Part shown: piece after piece, positions 1-5,721 of the stretch
How positions within the stretch are numbered: the first letter of the stretch is position 1
How the letters are laid out: every line of letters begins with the position of its first letter
Source of the DNA: a bacterium
GTDB taxonomy: Bacteria > Cyanobacteriota > Vampirovibrionia > Obscuribacterales > Obscuribacteraceae
Direction of reading: 5' to 3'
Length of the DNA: 5,721 nt
Assembly (NCBI GenBank): GCA_030431355.1
Contig: JAUIJG010000342.1
Span: 1 to 5,721, forward strand
The notes under the pieces: generated by a model
Database searches by the model: none
Told to the model about the DNA's origin: nothing
The model's input: the letters and a program-made list of their open reading frames with translations, nothing else
Position numbers and translations under genes: made by a program

Positions 1-60
1 GGGATAAGAAAAGGAATCTTCTCTGAACAGCTTCATGACAGAAGGACGCATGTCAATCAT
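1..60 (-). CDS. 5' end of an unrecognised gene (20 codons, runs off the left edge)
   Basis: An ATG at 60-58 on the minus strand opens a frame that stays open to the window edge and reads MIDMRPSVMKLFREDSFSYP. It is preceded by a near-ideal Shine-Dalgarno, GGAGGT at 72-67, six bases upstream. An upstream sigma70-like promoter and a leader of about 180 nt point the same way, which together make a real start likely despite the short visible stretch. The visible residues are hydrophilic, with no signal peptide and no motif I recognise, so I assign no function. Codons 4 and 9 are also ATG, but the Shine-Dalgarno fits codon 1 best. The gene is divergent from the photolyase, so the region between them may control both. 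Confidence 0.6.
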   Translation of the reverse strand, partial: MIDMRPSVMKLFREDSFSYP

Positions 61-66
61 TAAACC

Positions 67-72
67 ACCTCC
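67..72 (-). promoter_or_regulatory. Strong Shine-Dalgarno for the left-edge gene
   Basis: GGAGGT on the minus strand lies six bases before the ATG at 60 and nearly matches the anti-Shine-Dalgarno perfectly. AGGTGGT occurs here (70-64) and again 14 bases upstream (84-78), so a second, SD-like copy sits in the leader. No start codon at suitable spacing makes the second copy a convincing ribosome site. Confidence 0.65.
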
Positions 73-127
73 ACATGACCACCTGAGCAGTATCTTCAAC
101 ATCATAAATTGATCGAACTGAATTCGT

Positions 128-233
128 AAATGAGCCTCTGATCAAAGCCGGACGAAATCAAAAGCCCCGCTGCCGCCTACTCAACTGTACTTTCCTGTAC
201 GGGCTCTGTACGTTCGGCGGAACATGCTCATTT
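128..233 (-). ncRNA. Candidate structured leader RNA (riboswitch- or attenuator-like)
   Basis: Read on the minus strand, AAAUGAGC (233-226) pairs perfectly with GCUCAUUU (135-128) to close a domain of about 106 nt. Directly inside, AUGUUC (225-220) pairs with GAACGU (215-210) around a CGCC loop, with one U-G pair. Next AGAGCCC (207-201) pairs with GGGCUUU (167-161), enclosing a small GUAC/GUAC hairpin (200-197 with 190-187). The CGCC loop could also pair with GGCG at 177-174. The closing stem begins about 9 nt after the predicted transcription start, and the domain ends about 68 nt before the start codon. The GC-rich stem that ends in a short U run (163-160) could act as an attenuator. I matched it to no known riboswitch class; the folding is by eye. 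Confidence 0.35.
185..211. repeat. Three CTGTAC direct repeats spaced 10 and 11 bp
   Basis: CTGTAC occurs at 185-190, 195-200 and 206-211, that is, one copy per helical turn on one face of the DNA. The last two copies extend to CTGTACG. Such phasing is typical of tandem operator half-sites bound by an oligomeric regulator. The array lies about 22 bp upstream of a plus-strand TTGACA (233-238) and within the transcribed leader of the minus-strand gene. The same bases take part in the proposed RNA stems, so they may be RNA structure rather than an operator. Confidence 0.5.
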
Positions 234-262
234 TGACACTGCCTTACAAATATATCATAGAT
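233..262 (+). promoter_or_regulatory. Possible plus-strand promoter facing the minus-strand one
   Basis: A perfect TTGACA (233-238) is followed at 17-18 bp by a weak -10 (CATAGA/ATAGAT, 256-262). It would give the photolyase mRNA a leader of roughly 190 nt. Its -10 nearly abuts the -10 of the opposing minus-strand promoter, so polymerase could not occupy both. I found no better -35/-10 pair nearer to the gene. The poor -10 keeps confidence low. Confidence 0.3.
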
Positions 263-278
263 AGCCCCTACCTGTCAA
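249..278 (-). promoter_or_regulatory. Sigma70-like promoter for the left-edge gene
   Basis: On the minus strand a perfect -35 TTGACA (278-273) is followed, after 18 bp, by a -10-like TATATT (254-249). Transcription would start near 242, giving a leader of about 180 nt before the ATG at 60. The -35 lies inside the dyad CTGTC-AAG-GACAG (272-284), a plausible repressor site. Confidence 0.5.
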
Positions 279-284
279 GGACAG
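272..284. promoter_or_regulatory. Dyad CTGTC-N3-GACAG over the minus-strand -35
   Basis: CTGTC (272-276) and GACAG (280-284) form a perfect 5-bp inverted repeat with a 3-bp centre. It overlaps the minus-strand -35 hexamer (278-273), the usual place for a repressor operator. The inner CTGT-N5-ACAG has the wrong gap for a gamma/beta-proteobacterial LexA box, which uses N8. The cognate regulator is unknown. Confidence 0.35.
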
Positions 285-339
285 TGCCACCATATATAGT
301 TCCAATATTTCCCAAGGGAGCGGCATAACTTACGAAAAC

Positions 340-372
340 GAGTCGGACTCTAGAAAGTAGTGAATTTTTCAC
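340..372. promoter_or_regulatory. Two short dyads upstream of the photolyase
   Basis: GAGTC-G-GACTC (340-350) and GTGAA-TTT-TTCAC (360-372) are perfect 5-bp inverted repeats whose centres are about two helical turns apart. The first has a one-base centre and cannot fold as a hairpin, so if functional it is a protein site. The second could be either a site or a small hairpin. They sit about 90-120 bp before the photolyase start. The rest of this AT-rich stretch (373-461) shows nothing beyond a modest AAGG ahead of the start. Confidence 0.3.
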
Positions 373-461
373 CCGATCTAAAAGCATCCAGAATGAAAAT
401 GTTCACACAAAACACATAAATCAAATAGAAAATTTCAGGGTGTCGACAAGGTTCCTGCAAA

Positions 462-2129
462 TTGTTCAATTCAGAAATAACCAGATTCAACGAAAATATT
501 TCCGATCCGGTCCAATGGGTATTCGCAGCACCGGATCAGATCACTGATAAGATAGGTCCACTCTCAGATTCACCGGTCGAGGACTGCGGATTGCTAATGG
601 TTGAGGCCCATGAAAGCTTTGCAAGAAGACCTTACCATCGTCAGAAACTGGCTCTGGTTATAGCAAACATGCGACATTTCGCCCTGGAGCAGAGTCAGTT
701 GGGGCGAAAGGTAATCTATTTAATCAACGACCGACCGGTAGCTTCAACCCTTGCAAAATCAGCCCGGGAGTTAAGACCTCTGATTATGATGGAAGCCGCG
801 GAGCTGGAGCTTCGAAACGAGCTTAGCGAGCTGATTGAGTCCGGTACGCTCTCAGTAATGCCTCACGAAGGATGGCTAACCACCATCAACGACCTGGAAG
901 ATTCCCATAACGACCAGAATGTATGGAGGATGGATAGATTCTATCGCCATGTTCGTCAGCGCACGGGCATCCTTATGAAAGACGGAAAACCGATAGGAGG
1001 CAAATACAGTCACGACGGCGATAATCGTTCCTTCTGGGACGGCAAACCGGAGGCGCCGGAACTCCCGCAATTCAAGCCGGATAAAATTACCGACGCTGTG
1101 TTTGACCTGGTAGAAAACAAATTCGCGCGGCACCCGGGAAAGATTTCAAGGTCATTTACACCTGCCACTGTTGATGATGCCGAAACTTTATGGCAATGGT
1201 GCCTGGACAATTGTATGGATTCATTTGGCCCCTATGAGGACGCCATGTCTACTCTTTCCAGCGGCATCTTTCACACACGGATCTCTTCACTCCTTAATTT
1301 ACATCGACTTCTGCCGGCCAGGGTGGTATCGGATGTGGAGAAGTTGGATATTCCAATTAACAGCAAAGAAGGCTTTATCAGACAGATTCTAGGCTGGCGA
1401 GAATTCGTCAACCTGATTCACAAAAGTACTAATGGATTCCGACAGTTAAACACCGCTCCGGTAAAAGTCATGGATAAACCTGGAGATGGTGGATATGCTT
1501 TGTGGGCTGATGAAAAGTGGAGGGAAGAGTTCTCCGTTAAAACAGTGGATGGTGGAGCCACCCCCGGATATTTCCAGGCCCAGTCTCCCCTGCCACCGGC
1601 ATACTGGGGTAAAAAGTCCGGGCTCAAATGCCTGGATTCGGTGGTCGCCGACGTCTGGAAGGAAGCCTACAGTCACCACATCACCAGATTGATGGTTCTC
1701 TCAAACATCGCCACCCTCCTGGACATCAATCCCAGGGAGCTTACAGACTGGTTCTGGATAGCCTACTCCGATGCCTGGGATTGGGTGGTGGAACCCAACG
1801 TACTGGCTATGGGAACCCACTCCACCGGCGATATCATGACCACCAAACCCTATATATCCGGTGCCAACTACATCAACAAGATGAGCAACTTTTGCAAACA
1901 ATGTCAGTATAATCCGGCAAAAAATTGCCCGGTCACCAATTTGTACTGGGCTTTCCTGAACAGGCATCAGGAAAAGTTGGACGAGACCAGAAGAATGTTT
2001 ATGCCTCTCAATAGCCTTAAGAAACGGTCCGATGCAAGAAAGATTGAAGACAAAAAAATCTTTGAAATTGTGAGAACTAAATTGCTCAGGGGAGAAAGGC
2101 TTACAGTCGAAGATCTAAGTGGTTCATGA
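462..2129 (+). CDS. FeS cryptochrome/photolyase family protein (PhrB-like, probable (6-4) photolyase)
   Basis: This 555-residue protein belongs to the deoxyribodipyrimidine photolyase-related (FeS-BCP) family, whose characterised members use FAD, a ribolumazine antenna and a [4Fe-4S] cluster for light-driven repair of (6-4) photoproducts. An N-terminal antenna-binding Rossmann-type domain (about 16-150) precedes the helical FAD domain (about 240-510). The cluster cysteines are C390, C478, C481 and C489; the 88-residue gap from C390 to C478 equals that in Agrobacterium PhrB as I recall it. H405-H406 match its catalytic His pair, and the TKPYISGANYI segment is a family hallmark. The start is TTG: an in-frame stop at 426-428 and the lack of other starts leave 462 as first choice, with a weak AAGG 10 bases upstream. 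Oddities are about 40 extra residues between GWREFV (311-316) and YWGKK (381-385), and a shortened Cys-Cys loop. Its 3' end overlaps idi by 29 bases. Confidence 0.93.
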   Translation: MFNSEITRFNENISDPVQWVFAAPDQITDKIGPLSDSPVEDCGLLMVEAHESFARRPYHRQKLALVIANMRHFALEQSQLGRKVIYLINDRPVASTLAKSARELRPLIMMEAAELELRNELSELIESGTLSVMPHEGWLTTINDLEDSHNDQNVWRMDRFYRHVRQRTGILMKDGKPIGGKYSHDGDNRSFWDGKPEAPELPQFKPDKITDAVFDLVENKFARHPGKISRSFTPATVDDAETLWQWCLDNCMDSFGPYEDAMSTLSSGIFHTRISSLLNLHRLLPARVVSDVEKLDIPINSKEGFIRQILGWREFVNLIHKSTNGFRQLNTAPVKVMDKPGDGGYALWADEKWREEFSVKTVDGGATPGYFQAQSPLPPAYWGKKSGLKCLDSVVADVWKEAYSHHITRLMVLSNIATLLDINPRELTDWFWIAYSDAWDWVVEPNVLAMGTHSTGDIMTTKPYISGANYINKMSNFCKQCQYNPAKNCPVTNLYWAFLNRHQEKLDETRRMFMPLNSLKKRSDARKIEDKKIFEIVRTKLLRGERLTVEDLSGS

Positions 2130-2664
2130 CACTTAGATATGAGTTTAAATCCACCATGGAGGAAAATTCCGGTAACAGGATTTTGAACCAGGCGGTGAAA
2201 TCCTCCTCTTTATCCCTTAATTCCTTTTCGAGATCTTGTGGATTGACAAAGCGAAATTCAGAAACTTCAAGAGAATTAGGCTGAGGACGTCCCTTGGAAC
2301 AACCGATAAATAGATGGTCATATTCATGCTCGGTGAGCCCATTGCCGACGTCTGATTTGTAGATCAAAGAGCCGACTCGGTTCACCGCACAATCTATGGA
2401 CAGTTCCTCTTTCAGTCTTCGCCGGGCCGCATCGGAAACCGACTCACCCGGATAAGGATGGGTACAACAGCTGTTGGACCAGAGGTCCGGGCTGTGATAT
2501 TTGACCGGTGAGCGCTTCTGAATCAGCATTCGCCCTTCCCCATCGAAAAGGAAGACAGATACGGCTCTATGCAGAAGACCAAGACGGTGTGCTTCCATCT
2601 TCTCTGAAATGCCTATCTCCCTGTCGGAAGAATCAACCAGGATCAATTGATCTTGAACCTTCAA
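2101..2664 (-). CDS. idi: Isopentenyl-diphosphate delta-isomerase, type 1 (Nudix)
   Basis: The enzyme interconverts isopentenyl and dimethylallyl diphosphate in isoprenoid synthesis in the cytoplasm. The Nudix-fold family is clear. From the start chosen here (187 residues) the sequence has metal-ligand His residues in EAHRLGLLH (H26, H32), the catalytic Cys in WSNSCCTHP (C67) with H69, the Nudix-helix Glu in RRRLKEEL (E87), and the catalytic/metal Glu pair in LTEHEYDH (E112, E114). C67, H69 and E87 carry the same numbers as in E. coli Idi. The frame is open back to a TTG at 2691, nine codons longer, but that TTG directly follows an in-frame TAA and lacks a Shine-Dalgarno. The TTG at 2664 has GGGGAG eight bases upstream and gives the usual N-terminus. 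The gene follows the ligase after about 58 bases without a visible terminator, so it is probably co-transcribed. Confidence 0.93.
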   Translation of the reverse strand: MKVQDQLILVDSSDREIGISEKMEAHRLGLLHRAVSVFLFDGEGRMLIQKRSPVKYHSPDLWSNSCCTHPYPGESVSDAARRRLKEELSIDCAVNRVGSLIYKSDVGNGLTEHEYDHLFIGCSKGRPQPNSLEVSEFRFVNPQDLEKELRDKEEDFTAWFKILLPEFSSMVDLNSYLSVMNHLDLRL

Positions 2665-2722
2665 CCTGAAGTCTCCCCAGTAACTCTCCAATTATCCAGG
2701 CTGAATGTGTACGGAGCTTGAA

Positions 2723-4339
2723 CTATCTGTTCGAGCCATCCACCTTCAAAAGGGCCCGCACCCTTTCAAGAGTATCGGCGTCTTCAGCCTTTTTGTCTTT
2801 GCGCCAGCGACTCATTCTTGGGAATCTAACCGCGATGCCCGACTTATGGCGGGGAGATTCTTGAATGCCTTCAAAAGCAAGTTCAAAAACCAACTCCGGC
2901 TTGACAGACCGGACTGGACCAAATTGCTCCCGGGTGTTTCGTTTTACAAAAGCGTCAACCTGGCGAATTTCCTCGTCGGTAAGACCGGAGTATGCCTTGG
3001 CAAAAGGAACCAGGTTCTCGTTCTCCCAGACAGCGAAAGTATAGTCGCTGTATAGACTTGCTCTTCTACCATGGCCCCGCTGGGCATAGAGTAATACGGC
3101 ATCCACCGTATAAGGATCTACCTTCCACTTCCACCAATCTCCCACTTTGCGCCCGACACCATATTCGGAATCAAGCCTTTTCAGCATCAGGCCCTCCACT
3201 CTCCTCTCCCGGGAAGTCTTCCTCTTTAGAGCCAGATCTTCCCAGTTCTCGAATTCCACAATGGGGCTGAATATAAAATTGGCTTTTAAAAAATTGCTGG
3301 TGAGAACACCGCTGAGAAGCTCTTTTCTTTGATGTAAAGGCATATACCGACAGTCTTCTCCACCATGCTCAAGTAGGTCATAGACGATCATCACCACCGG
3401 TGCTTCGCTGAGAATTTTCGGTCCAACCTTCTTTCGACCGAGGCGCTTCTGGAGAGTTGAGAATGGCAGTACCTGGTCATCTTCATAACAGATGATCTCC
3501 CCATCCAGAACCAAACCATCGGGAAGATTCGAAGCGCTCTTTAGAATCTCAGGAAATTGCTCAGAGACAAGCTCCTCCCCCCGGGACCAGATGTATGTGC
3601 CGCCCTCCCTGCGAATCAACTGTGCCCGGATACCATCCCACTTCCACTCGGCGCACCATTCATCACAGCTCCCCAACTCTGCGAGTTCAGAATCTAGTGG
3701 GTGGGCGAGATAAAAAGGATAAGGTTTGCTGCTGTCGGCATCCATGGTATCAGGAGAGACAAGAGCATCGTAAAATTCGGCAGTCGGTCGCCAGGTCCCC
3801 ATGAGACGATGGGCGATCACATTGGACTCAAGACCGCTGACAGCGGCAATGGCTCGGGTGACAAGTTTCTGAGAAACCCCCACTCGAAAGGCACCAGTAA
3901 GCAGTTTGTTGTAGATAAATCGCTGCCTGGCGTCCATCTGGGACCAGGTCTCGAGCACCGATAGTCTCTGGGCATCTTCCTCCAACTCTTTTAGAGATAG
4001 TAGTCTCTTCTCCACCACCAGATGCAATGGCTCTTCAATGGACAATCCTGACTCCGGCAATACAAGGGCAATGGTTTCGGCAAGATCACCGACAGTGTCA
4101 TAACACTCCTCAAACATCCAGTCGGAAAGGCCTGCGGCCGACGCAGCCCAGGATCTTAAAAGCGAAGATTTCACCACTCTTTTCAGTTCGGGTATGGACT
4201 TTCTACCGGAAAGGAAATAGATAGCCCAGGCCGCATCAAGGGGTTCCGCACTTTCAAAGTAGGAGACCAGCGCCTCAACCTTGTTTTTGGTTTTGGTTGT
4301 CTCTTCCAACCTTGAATACAATCGTGTAAAACTCTTCAT
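2723..4339 (-). CDS. ATP-dependent DNA ligase of the exonuclease-associated bacterial family
   Basis: The 538-residue protein seals nicks in DNA using ATP. The layout is an N-terminal DNA-binding helical domain (about 1-200), the adenylation domain with catalytic K233 in KWDG (motif I), SRGEE (252-256), LDGEI (278-282), VYDLL (319-323), EGLMLK (382-387) and WWKWK (402-406, motif V), then an OB-fold domain ending in RFPRMSRWRKDK (505-516, motif VI region). All core nucleotidyltransferase motifs are intact. The frame opens at a GTG (4384), but the family N-terminus fits the ATG at 4339, which lies one base after the exonuclease stop (TGA-G-ATG) with GGAG 11 bases upstream. It is coupled to the exonuclease gene, the classical partner of this family. 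It supplements, rather than replaces, the NAD-dependent replicative LigA expected elsewhere in the genome. Confidence 0.94.
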   Translation of the reverse strand: MKSFTRLYSRLEETTKTKNKVEALVSYFESAEPLDAAWAIYFLSGRKSIPELKRVVKSSLLRSWAASAAGLSDWMFEECYDTVGDLAETIALVLPESGLSIEEPLHLVVEKRLLSLKELEEDAQRLSVLETWSQMDARQRFIYNKLLTGAFRVGVSQKLVTRAIAAVSGLESNVIAHRLMGTWRPTAEFYDALVSPDTMDADSSKPYPFYLAHPLDSELAELGSCDEWCAEWKWDGIRAQLIRREGGTYIWSRGEELVSEQFPEILKSASNLPDGLVLDGEIICYEDDQVLPFSTLQKRLGRKKVGPKILSEAPVVMIVYDLLEHGGEDCRYMPLHQRKELLSGVLTSNFLKANFIFSPIVEFENWEDLALKRKTSRERRVEGLMLKRLDSEYGVGRKVGDWWKWKVDPYTVDAVLLYAQRGHGRRASLYSDYTFAVWENENLVPFAKAYSGLTDEEIRQVDAFVKRNTREQFGPVRSVKPELVFELAFEGIQESPRHKSGIAVRFPRMSRWRKDKKAEDADTLERVRALLKVDGSNR

Positions 4340-4340
4340 C

Positions 4341-5378
4341 TCAATCGACGCTCCCTGTGTTCGAATGAGAATCGGTAGCTTCACTACTATCTTCTATCTC
4401 TCCGGAGTACTCGGTGGACAGAGAATCAGCTTCCACGCCGCGCTCGGATAGCCACCTCACCATGGCCTGGGTATAACCGTGGGTAAGTAAAACTCTTTCG
4501 GCCCGGGACTCTGATATCGCCGTCTGCAATTCAGGCCAGTCGGCATGGTCGGAGAGAACAAATCCTCTATCGACGGAACGCCTTCTACGAGCCCCACGAA
4601 TTCGCATCCATCCGGACGCAAACGCTGTCGACGCCTTTGAAAACTTGCGCATCCAGGCACTACCATGGGCGGATGGTGGCGCTAAAATCAAAGCATTTTT
4701 CCAATCAGCCCTGGCAGACTCGCTCACGTTTTTTGTCTCGGGCAAGTCAATCCCTGCTTCTCCGTATGCTTTGTTGACATTCTCTACCGCGCCATGGGTG
4801 TATATCGGTCCAAGGGCTGAGTCTATTCCCATGAGTAACCTCTGAGCCTTTCCAAGGGAATAGGCAAAGAGGATAGAAGGTCTCTCATCCCTTTGATTCT
4901 GCTGCCACCATTGATTTATCTGATCGAAAACAACCTCGGAGTCGGTCCATCTGTATATGGGTAGTCCGAAAGTCGACTCCGATATGAAAGTATGACACTT
5001 AACCGGTTCAAAAGACCGGCAACTGGGATCAGGAGATAGCTTATAATCTCCTGAAGCGACCACCACCTGACCTCTGTGTTCCACCCTTATCTGGGCAGAG
5101 CCGAGAACATGACCGGCCGGGTGGAAAGAGACGCTTACCTCTCCGACGGTGAGAGCCTCGCCATAATTCAATGTTTCGAGCTTGATATCGCTCCCCAGGC
5201 GTAAGCGCAATAAAGGAGCACTCTCCCTGGTGCTCAAATAGGAAGAAGAGCCCTGCCTGGCGTGATCCGAATGAGCATGGGTTATCAGCGCCTTCTCCAC
5301 CGGTCGCCAGGGGTCGATGTAGAATCCGCCCTCTGGACAAAATAGACCTTTATTCGTCAACACAAGAATCTCAGCCAT
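4341..5378 (-). CDS. Ligase-associated DNA exonuclease (metallo-beta-lactamase/beta-CASP type)
   Basis: The 345-residue protein matches the putative exonuclease family found next to bacterial ATP-dependent ligases and related to SNM1/Artemis-type nucleases. Metal-binding motifs are complete: HAHSDH (34-39), H90 in FHPAGH, D111 in ASGDYK, H278 in GFVLSDHADW and H300 in LLTHG. The basic stretch GWMRIRGARRRR (256-267) is a family hallmark and may contact DNA. The C-terminal 25 residues are acidic and Ser-rich, with no recognisable fold. The ATG shares one base with the upstream phosphoesterase stop (TAATG), and the stop lies one base before the ligase ATG, so translation of the three is probably coupled. 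The expected role is trimming DNA ends before ligation; this is inferred from context, since the family is poorly studied biochemically. Confidence 0.92.
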   Translation of the reverse strand: MAEILVLTNKGLFCPEGGFYIDPWRPVEKALITHAHSDHARQGSSSYLSTRESAPLLRLRLGSDIKLETLNYGEALTVGEVSVSFHPAGHVLGSAQIRVEHRGQVVVASGDYKLSPDPSCRSFEPVKCHTFISESTFGLPIYRWTDSEVVFDQINQWWQQNQRDERPSILFAYSLGKAQRLLMGIDSALGPIYTHGAVENVNKAYGEAGIDLPETKNVSESARADWKNALILAPPSAHGSAWMRKFSKASTAFASGWMRIRGARRRRSVDRGFVLSDHADWPELQTAISESRAERVLLTHGYTQAMVRWLSERGVEADSLSTEYSGEIEDSSEATDSHSNTGSVD

Positions 5379-5721
5379 TACAACTTGCCCTTTGCCTTAG
5401 AAGACTCCTGGCGGCATTCTAAGATGGCATTACCGGCAATGGCATAAGCCACAGAGTGTTTGTCAGGCTCCATCTTTTTTGTCCCGGTAAAAGATCCGAA
5501 AGCAGGCAAAATCAACAGCTTGCGATCGAGAAAGAAGCAGGATAACTTCTCTGATTGACCGCCCCTTCCGAACAATCGAACGGAGGGATGAACATGTCCA
5601 CATATACTGTTCGAGGTCCGCTTTGCAGGAGGCTCGTGGGTTAAGGTAAACGGACCCAGTTGCATGGCTCCGTTTATCACATCAAAATTCCAATCCCCAG
5701 GAACCTTCCCGGATGCTCGAT
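5378..5721 (-). CDS. pdeM: Ligase-associated metallophosphoesterase, C-terminal part
   Basis: About 113 C-terminal residues are visible; the frame continues without a stop through the right edge, so the N-terminal half with its first metal motifs lies outside. Seen here are GDWNFDVINGAMQLGPFTLT, then HEP and SICGHVHPSVRL, which supply the last metal-ligand His residues of a calcineurin-type phosphoesterase, and LPAFGSFTGTK near the end, a run typical of the PdeM family. This family is named for its co-occurrence with the ATP ligase, the exonuclease and an Lhr helicase. Its substrate is not firmly known; removal of 3'-phosphate or phosphodiester blocks before ligation is a reasonable inference. 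A GTG at 5680 is an internal codon, not the start, because the family motif is already under way upstream of it. The gene ends in the TAATG overlap with the exonuclease. Confidence 0.88.
   Translation of the reverse strand, partial: RASGKVPGDWNFDVINGAMQLGPFTLTHEPPAKRTSNSICGHVHPSVRLFGRGGQSEKLSCFFLDRKLLILPAFGSFTGTKKMEPDKHSVAYAIAGNAILECRQESSKAKGKL

Noticed and set aside
141..166. Direct repeat ATCAAAGCC / ATCAAAAGCC
   Set aside because: There are only two imperfect short copies (141-149 and 157-166), without phasing or further copies, so chance is likely.
161..180. c-di-GMP-I riboswitch core in the minus-strand leader
   Set aside because: GTAGGCGGCAGCGGGG superficially resembles the 3' part of that class, but the conserved CAGGGCAAACC and ACGCAAAGC elements are absent.
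272..284. LexA (SOS) box
   Set aside because: CTGT and ACAG are present but separated by 5 bases instead of the 8 of the common proteobacterial box, so only a generic dyad is reported.
2130..2200. Intrinsic terminator after the photolyase
   Set aside because: The region is coding for idi, and I see no GC-rich hairpin followed by a T run.
2705..3055. Open frame of 116 codons on the plus strand
   Set aside because: It lies entirely opposite the ligase, which has complete motifs, and its product shows no recognisable domain.
4340..4384. GTG at 4384 as the ligase start
   Set aside because: The extra 15 residues overlap the exonuclease gene and do not look like the family N-terminus; the ATG at 4339 fits family alignment and gene coupling.
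5041..5340. Alternative minus-strand frame of 99 codons
   Set aside because: It is a shadow of the exonuclease frame, which carries HAHSDH and the other metal motifs in this very stretch; the alternative product is low in structure and Arg/Gly-rich.
1..5721. CRISPR array, insertion sequence, tRNA or rRNA
   Set aside because: No regularly spaced long repeats, transposase frame, terminal inverted repeats or tRNA-like cloverleaf was seen on either strand.

Overview
The window reads as a compact DNA-repair neighbourhood from a Gram-negative-type bacterium of middling GC content. That placement rests on the gene families: a ligase-associated exonuclease/ligase/phosphoesterase cassette, an FeS-type bacterial photolyase and a type 1 isopentenyl-diphosphate isomerase. 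No rRNA or phylogenetic marker is present, so I do not name a genus. TTG and GTG starts are common here.

Layout. Positions 1-60 (minus strand) hold the first 20 codons of an unrecognised gene running off the left edge, with a very good Shine-Dalgarno. Positions 61-461 are a 400-base regulatory region between this gene and a divergent plus-strand gene. It contains a minus-strand sigma70-like promoter, a possible opposing plus-strand promoter, three CTGTAC repeats about one helical turn apart, several dyads, and a set of nested inverted repeats that would fold the minus-strand leader into a closed multi-stem RNA. Positions 462-2129 (plus) encode an FeS cryptochrome/photolyase-family protein with all four cluster cysteines and the active-site His pair of (6-4) photolyases.

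From the right edge, the minus strand carries a tightly packed probable operon: the C-terminal part of a PdeM-like metallophosphoesterase (5721-5378), a beta-CASP/metallo-beta-lactamase-type ligase-associated exonuclease (5378-4341), an ATP-dependent DNA ligase (4339-2723) and idi (2664-2101). The first three genes are joined by a TAATG overlap and a one-base gap. idi follows the ligase after about 58 bases, and its 3' end overlaps the photolyase 3' end by 29 bases in convergent orientation.

Functionally, the exonuclease, ligase and phosphoesterase are expected to act together in DNA end processing and joining. They usually occur with an Lhr-type helicase, which is not visible here. The photolyase repairs UV lesions directly. 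The isomerase supplies DMAPP for isoprenoids and is the odd member of the group; a light or carotenoid link is possible but not shown. The most interesting unexplained signal is the structured, repeat-bearing leader at about 128-260.
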